A stretch of 64,000 bases of DNA from positions 92,370-156,369 of the forward strand of contig VBAR01000005.1 in NCBI GenBank assembly GCA_005882315.1, written 5' to 3'. Below are positions 59,835 to 64,000 of the stretch, one piece after another. A model generated the notes under the pieces. It had not been told where the DNA came from and searched no databases. It saw nothing but the letters and a program-made list of their open reading frames with translations. The DNA is from Bacteroidota bacterium. Lineage in GTDB: Bacteria; Bacteroidota; Bacteroidia; Chitinophagales; Chitinophagaceae. How positions within the stretch are numbered: the stretch's first letter is position 1; the number at the start of each line of letters is the position of its first letter. The translations under genes and the position numbers were made by a program.

Positions 59835-60299
59835 TTATTTTAATTTGTTTAAAATTTCTTGTATTCTGTTATGTGCCATATTTATGCCCTGGGCAAAAGG
59901 TAACTTCAGTATTTGATCCCGGAGAGCAACTGATTTGTACACTACATGCATATTGAGTCTGCTGGTATCATCAGAGAGTTTTTCAAATTCAAGGAACTCA
60001 AGCTGAACACCAAAAGGTGTATTCTCCATTTCAAATGTCCGTGTGATCTTCTGGTTCGGAACAAACTCATGAATTGTTCCATTGAACCCGTGTTTGTTTC
60101 CTTTAGGATCGGTTGTTTCAAATTGATAACTGCCATGCTTTCTATTGGCCAGTTTCAGCACTTTCGTTCCCATCCATTGCTCAACAATTTCGGGTTCTTC
60201 ATATGCTTTAAATAATAATTCTAACGGCAAATCAAATTCCCTGGTGATCGTTAATTCCTGTTTGCCATCTTCGGCATGGATCTTTGTTTTTCGTTCCAT
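59835..60299 (-). CDS. SRPBCC (AHSA1-type) domain protein, copy 1
   Basis: 154 aa. TITREFDLPLELLFKAYEEPEIVEQWMG, GSYQFETTDPKGN and VQLEFLEFEKLSDDTSRLNM match AHSA1. Paralogue of the 58229 gene. Five nt after the ArsR gene, a pairing that is common for AHSA1 genes; the ligand is unknown. Confidence 0.92.
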   Translation of the reverse strand: MERKTKIHAEDGKQELTITREFDLPLELLFKAYEEPEIVEQWMGTKVLKLANRKHGSYQFETTDPKGNKHGFNGTIHEFVPNQKITRTFEMENTPFGVQLEFLEFEKLSDDTSRLNMHVVYKSVALRDQILKLPFAQGINMAHNRIQEILNKLK

Positions 60300-60304
60300 G
60301 ATAT

Positions 60305-60628
60305 TTATTTTTTTGATTTGTATTTTTTCATGACGGATTCTAATTTATTAAATCGATCATCCCACAGTTTGCTGAATGCTTCAATAAAGTCGGATAGTTC
60401 TTTCATTTTTTTTGGATTGATGTGATAGTAAACTTCTCTACCGTTATATTCTTGTTCAAGCAATTCACACTCGGTAAGTATTTGCAGATGTTTTGAAACA
60501 GTCGGTCTTGCTGTGTCAAAGTTTGCAGCTATGGCTCCTGCTGTGAGGGATTGTGAAGCAACCAATAGTAATATGGCTCTTCTTGTAGGGTCTGCAATCG
60601 CCTGGAATACGTCTCGTCTTAAATTCAT
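60305..60628 (-). CDS. ArsR-family HTH transcriptional regulator
   Basis: 107 aa winged helix. [21 protein letters not shown] is the family start and [30 protein letters not shown] is the HTH-wing. It has no metal cysteine motif (ELCVCDL type), so it is probably not a metal sensor. It heads the cluster and likely represses itself through the direct repeats at 60631-60676. Confidence 0.93.
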   Translation of the reverse strand: MNLRRDVFQAIADPTRRAILLLVASQSLTAGAIAANFDTARPTVSKHLQILTECELLEQEYNGREVYYHINPKKMKELSDFIEAFSKLWDDRFNKLESVMKKYKSKK

Positions 60629-60630
60629 TG

Positions 60631-60678
60631 TGTAGCTATTTGACTACAAATATACATGAAGTCATTTAACTACACAAA
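60631..60678 (-). promoter_or_regulatory. Promoter and possible operator of the ArsR-led operon
   Basis: Promoter TTTG (60675-60678), 20 nt, TATATTTG (60647-60654), exact consensus. Two direct repeats TGTAGTYAAATRRC on the minus strand (one overlapping the -33 region at about 60660-60674, one after the -7 box at about 60635-60648) are spaced as expected for an autoregulator. TGTAG/CTACA also form a dyad at 60631-60648. Confidence 0.65.
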
Positions 60679-60748
60679 TTTTTTCTAATCTAAAAGAAAA
60701 GGTATTATAAACCCGTATCATTCAGGAAGATTTATCTTTAGCATCTAC

Positions 60749-61936
60749 ATGAATTTATTTAAAGACAAAGCGGTTATTATTATTACTTGTCCCAAACGAC
60801 TGGCACCTTTCCTGGAGCAGGAAGTAAAGGAGCTTGGATTTATAACCGAAGAAACATTTGTAACAGGTGTACGCATCTATGGCACTATTAACGATTGTAT
60901 AAAACTAAACCTGAATCTTCGTTGTGCCAGCCAGGTACTTTATAGCCTGAAAAAATTTGAAGCAGAAAATGCGGATGCTATTTATGATAATCTTGTTAGT
61001 TATCCATGGGAAAATATTTTACCCAATCCGGGTTATTTTTCCATTACGAGCAATGTAAATAATCCCACTATTAATAATAGCATGTTTGCAAACCTGCGTG
61101 TTAAAGATGCAATAGTGGACAGGTTGCGGGAAAAAAGAGGCACACGTCCATCAACGGGTTCAGCGCTTATCGGTGCTGTTATCAACCTGTTTTGGAAGAA
61201 TGAAAATGCTGAAATATTTATTGATACATCCGGTGATTCTTTAGGCAGGCATGGTTACAGGAAAATACCGGGCCAGGCTCCTATGTTGGAAGCGTTGGCT
61301 GCAGCCACTATCTATGCTACGCAATGGGATAAAAGATCACCCTTTATAAATCCCATGTGCGGTTCGGGTACTGTTGCCATTGAAGCAGCTATGATCGCCA
61401 CTAACAGGCGACCGGGGTTATTCAGAACCAATTATGCTTTTATGCACCTCCAGGGTTATGATGAATCGGTTTATTTGCAGGAGGATGCTTTATTGGAAAA
61501 ACAAATTATTGATGTACCCGGTTTCCGTATCATTGCTACAGATTACAGCGCAAAGGCAATTGAAAATGCAAGGAAGAATGCAATTGCGGCAGGTGTTGCC
61601 GGTCTGATCGATTTTGCTGTTTGTGATTTTGCCGATACCGAAATACCACAAAATGTTCCTGGTGTTTTTTATGTAAACCCAGAATATGGTGAACGATTGG
61701 GCGAAGTTGATAAGTTGGAAGGAACCTATAGCCGTATTGGTGATTTTATGAAACAGAAATGCGGTGGATATTTCGGTTATGTTTTTACCGGTAACCTTGA
61801 CCTCGCTAAAAAAATAGGATTGAAAGCCAAACGCCGGATAGAATTTTATACCAGTACAATTGACTGCCGCTTGCTGGAATATGAATTATATAGCGGAAGC
61901 CGGGCAGCGCCAAAAGAAATAAAAGAAGAACAGTAA
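60749..61936 (+). CDS. THUMP-domain class I RNA methyltransferase (RlmL/YpsC type)
   Basis: 395 aa. An N-terminal THUMP domain (about 10-165) is followed by a methyltransferase domain: FINPMCGSGTVAIEAAM (SAM motif I), IIATDYSAKAIENARKNA, and the catalytic-type NPEYGERLGEV, where the usual NPPYG is NPEYG. It probably methylates 23S rRNA guanosine. Opposite strand from the ArsR cluster, with its own upstream region. Confidence 0.9.
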   Translation: MNLFKDKAVIIITCPKRLAPFLEQEVKELGFITEETFVTGVRIYGTINDCIKLNLNLRCASQVLYSLKKFEAENADAIYDNLVSYPWENILPNPGYFSITSNVNNPTINNSMFANLRVKDAIVDRLREKRGTRPSTGSALIGAVINLFWKNENAEIFIDTSGDSLGRHGYRKIPGQAPMLEALAAATIYATQWDKRSPFINPMCGSGTVAIEAAMIATNRRPGLFRTNYAFMHLQGYDESVYLQEDALLEKQIIDVPGFRIIATDYSAKAIENARKNAIAAGVAGLIDFAVCDFADTEIPQNVPGVFYVNPEYGERLGEVDKLEGTYSRIGDFMKQKCGGYFGYVFTGNLDLAKKIGLKAKRRIEFYTSTIDCRLLEYELYSGSRAAPKEIKEEQ

Positions 61937-61961
61937 TTATAAATTGAAATAACATATCAAC

Positions 61962-62227
61962 ATGGAAATTTCAGCATTGCAAAAAATTGTAAGAGACAGG
62001 TATTTTAAAACAGATAATGAAAGGGGCATCTATCACACTGCCTTATGGTTTCATGAAGAAGTGGGGAGCTTTCGGCTGCAATAGCCAGTGGCGATAATCA
62101 AAATGCAAAAGAAGAACTGGGAGATGTGTTGATGTGGTTATTAACCTTAGCAAATCTGCTGAATGTGGATATGGAAGATGTTATCAAAGAGTATCTAAAT
62201 AACCCCAGAAAACTTCCGTCAAAATAG
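61962..62227 (+). pseudogene. Frameshifted MazG-like nucleotide pyrophosphohydrolase
   Basis: The frame from ATG 61962 reads MEISALQKIVRDRYFKTDNE, then LWFHEEVG, and stops early at about 62083. Shifting by one base after GTGGGG (62063-62066) restores the family: GELSAAIASGDNQNAKEELG and DVLMWLLTLANLLNVD, ending at TAG 62225. One G appears to be missing from a G-run. MazG enzymes hydrolyse NTPs with the ExxE..EELGD motif seen here. Either a true pseudogene or a sequencing error. Confidence 0.82.
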
Positions 62228-62241
62228 CCAACAGTTTCTCC

Positions 62242-63567
62242 CTACTTAGCTACTGCGATCTTTACTTTCTTATTCTTTATTTTCTGGTCTTTTATCAGTT
62301 GCAGTGTGTGGCTGACCTTTATTTTTTTCACTGCTACAAAAGAAAAAAAATCTTTTGCTTCGATCAAACCAATATCTTCTTTTTTTAGTTGGCCTTTATT
62401 GGATAGAAATCCAACGATATCAATTTTATTCACCTTATCTTTTTTACCGGCAGCAATAAATAAAGTTGACCATTGTGGTTTATCCGGGAGGGTGCTGGTT
62501 TCCGGTAGTTCTATCTTTTCTGATTCTGCATCAATATATTCCGGCAATTCTTCCTCGGGGGATAAAATAAGAATAGCAGTGCCACTTGCATCCATCCGTG
62601 CAGTTCTTCCATTGCGGTGAGTAAAAATATCCTCGCTGCCCGGTAAGTGATAATGAATGATGTAACGGATATTAGCAATGTCAAGTCCCCTTGATGCAAG
62701 GTCAGTTGTTACCAATACATTGGACGTTCCATTTCTGAATTTACACAGGGCAGCATCTCTTTCCTGTTGCTCCAAGGCTCCATGATAAAATACATTGACA
62801 ATATCTTTTTCTTTCAGCCATTTGCTGGTTCGTTCTACTGATTCGCGATGATTGCAGAAAACTATTGTGGAGCGGTTACCAAGCATACAGATCAACCGGA
62901 AAAGTGTTTCTAATTTATCTTTTCCACCACTCATTAATATCTTAACCGCAAGTCCTGTATCAGCATCCTTATCATTTTGAAAATCCAACTTTACCAGGTC
63001 ATCTGTATTTATAAATCCAGGAATTTCCAATGCTTCAGTAGCCGAGATCAGTACTCTTTTTGTTAATGATCTTAAGGAACCTATTATAAAAGACATCTCA
63101 TCCTGGAAACCCAGCTCTAATGATTTGTCAAATTCATCCAGCACCAATGTTTCAATTGTATCAGTAGTGATATTTCCTCTTCTTATATGATCAGCTAATC
63201 GGCCGGGTGTGCCTATCAGTAATGCCGGGGGCTGCTTTAGATTATTTTCTTCTGTTTCTCTTTTGTGCCCGCCATAGCAACAGGTAACTTTAAGATCAGT
63301 GCCCATGTTTTTAAATACAGATTCGATCTGCAAAGCCAGTTCGCGGGATGGCACAATGATTATGGCTTGTGTGTTTGTATTCGCCGGGTCTAATAATTTG
63401 AGCAGCGGTAAAAGGTAGGCCAATGTTTTGCCAGACCCGGTAGCTGATAAGAGCAGTACATTATTGTTTTTATCAATGGCTTCTATGGAAGCAAGTTGCA
63501 TTTCATTAAGTGACTTGATCTTTAGTTTTGATAAGATACTATTTGTGGAAATTTTTGTTGTGGGCAT
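62242..63567 (-). CDS. DEAD-box-type RNA helicase with DEFD motif II and DbpA-like C-terminus
   Basis: 441 aa. SATGSGKTLAYLLPLL (I), VPSRELALQ (Ia), TPGRLADH (Ib), VLDEFDKSLELGF (motif II with DEFD), SAT (III), RNGRTARM (VI, with N for S/T and A for G). The C-terminal 75 residues (FIAAGKKDKVNKIDIVGFL) form a DbpA-type RNA-binding domain. Probably in 50S assembly. It is convergent with the MazG-like gene. Confidence 0.9.
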   Translation of the reverse strand: MPTTKISTNSILSKLKIKSLNEMQLASIEAIDKNNNVLLLSATGSGKTLAYLLPLLKLLDPANTNTQAIIIVPSRELALQIESVFKNMGTDLKVTCCYGGHKRETEENNLKQPPALLIGTPGRLADHIRRGNITTDTIETLVLDEFDKSLELGFQDEMSFIIGSLRSLTKRVLISATEALEIPGFINTDDLVKLDFQNDKDADTGLAVKILMSGGKDKLETLFRLICMLGNRSTIVFCNHRESVERTSKWLKEKDIVNVFYHGALEQQERDAALCKFRNGTSNVLVTTDLASRGLDIANIRYIIHYHLPGSEDIFTHRNGRTARMDASGTAILILSPEEELPEYIDAESEKIELPETSTLPDKPQWSTLFIAAGKKDKVNKIDIVGFLSNKGQLKKEDIGLIEAKDFFSFVAVKKIKVSHTLQLIKDQKIKNKKVKIAVAK

Positions 63568-63740
63568 AATGGCAAAAGTAAGCTAGTTGTGTTTGCCCGT
63601 AGGAGGCAATCTTCCGCAACAGATGAATCATTTAGTTCAACGGTCACAGCTTTGCGTTCGGCAGGGCATTTGAAAAATGTCCTGCCCGGAACTGAAGCTG
63701 AATAAAGTTACTGAAGTTGAGAACATATTTTGTCGATGAG

Positions 63741-63825
63741 TTGCGTTGGGTCGAGCCCGAACCGAAGCCGATAGTAGTACAGAAGCTGGGCTCGACCCAG
63801 TCAGCCCGGCTGACGCAAAACTGCG
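63741..63825. repeat. Nested inverted-repeat element (branched structure)
   Basis: Outer arms TTGCGT (63741-63746) and ACGCAA (63813-63818); inner arms TGGGTCGAGCCC (63747-63758) and GGGCTCGACCCA (63788-63799), perfect over 12 bp; a third stem GTCAGC/GCTGAC (63800-63814). Folded together they give a multi-branch structure. Alternative pairing ACGCA/TGCGT exists at 63813-63825. Confidence 0.7.
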
Positions 63826-63884
63826 TCCTATGTTTACAATTCAATAAATTTAGTTACAGATATAAGAACGGATTCAGAAAGAAC

Positions 63885-63956
63885 AAAGAGCGGAATAAGA
63901 CCGTAAAACCGCATTGGCTAAAAGCCATTACAACATGATAGTCCCCGCTCTTTTTC
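63885..63956 (+). terminator. Terminator-like inverted repeat
   Basis: AAAGAGCGG (63885-63893) and CCGCTCTTT (63945-63953) pair across a 51-nt loop that contains TGGCTAAAAGCCA; a T-run follows. It could end a transcript of the structured region. Confidence 0.5.
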
Positions 63957-64000
63957 TTACCCGATGCTGAACAGTTCAACAAGCTTCACTGAAAGCCTGC

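Larger units (their letters stand above)
63568..64000. other. 433-bp region without a supported gene, rich in hairpins
   Basis: Reading frames on both strands here are broken by inverted repeats and resemble no protein. Visible structures are a hairpin GGCAGGGCATTT/AAATGTCCTGCC (63660-63686), a nested inverted-repeat element (63741-63825) and a terminator-like pair at 63885-63952. A non-coding RNA or a dispersed repeat is more likely than a gene. Confidence 0.55.

Noticed and set aside
63644..63938. Reading frames of 66 and 73 codons on both strands near the right edge
   Set aside because: They overlap each other across inverted repeats and their sequences follow the palindromes; no protein family is recognisable.

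Overview
The window looks like chromosomal DNA of a free-living Bacteroidota, most likely Chitinophagaceae or a close relative. The evidence is a cargo protein with a type IX secretion sorting domain, many promoters of the Bacteroidota form TTTG-N19..20-TAnnTTTG, DUF2807 head-GIN proteins, a LuxC-like reductase divergent from a ferredoxin, a DAHP synthase/chorismate mutase fusion, and almost no Shine-Dalgarno sequences. No phage, plasmid, transposase or CRISPR locus is visible. Most genes are housekeeping.

Layout. 1-6 kb: 5' end of ispH, an HtrA protease, LuxC-like reductase/ferredoxin, and a ddl-PASTA-rhodanese run. 6-11 kb: a TonB-dependent receptor behind a TPP riboswitch, three tandem DUF2807 paralogues, a small lipoprotein. 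11-14 kb: initiator tRNA, era-der, a tiny lipoprotein. 14-24 kb: a T9SS cargo, DUF4954 protein, glmS, mgtE, a SET protein and a CHRD lipoprotein. 24-39 kb: HGSNAT-like membrane protein, mutS, DUF4139 protein, trmH-ubiA-ruvX-def, rluD, lipB, a PLP enzyme and a nucleotidyltransferase. 39-43 kb: an ECF sigma factor coupled to an anti-sigma-like/trypsin-like fusion protein, and a DEAD-box helicase. 43.4-52.2 kb: aromatic amino-acid genes (pheA, aminotransferase, tyrA, DAHP synthase-CM, aroB, aroA, aroC). 52-57 kb: envelope genes (alpha/beta hydrolase, L,D-transpeptidase, RlpA, OmpA). 57-60.7 kb: an ArsR-led cluster of SRPBCC, DoxX, DUF998, YdeI-like and DUF4256 proteins. 60.7-64 kb: an RNA methyltransferase, a frameshifted MazG-like gene, a DbpA-type helicase and a structured non-coding stretch.

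The main finding is upstream of pheA. A perfect Bacteroidota promoter (43394-43424) is followed at once by a 29-codon reading frame in which 10 of 11 consecutive codons are Phe or Tyr. Then come a 7-nt antiterminator strand and a strong intrinsic terminator ending 5 nt before the pheA start codon. The antiterminator strand (43488-43494) is exactly complementary to the inner part of the terminator 5' arm (43544-43550). This is the architecture of a ribosome-stalling phe/tyr attenuator, apparently with a leaderless leader peptide.

A second theme is short palindromic repeats. They crowd the aromatic operon (seven copies in about 5 kb, including identical copies right before the aroB and aroA starts), and apparently lie in frame inside aroA and the aminotransferase. 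A different GACTC-rich repeat lies inside mutS and lipB.
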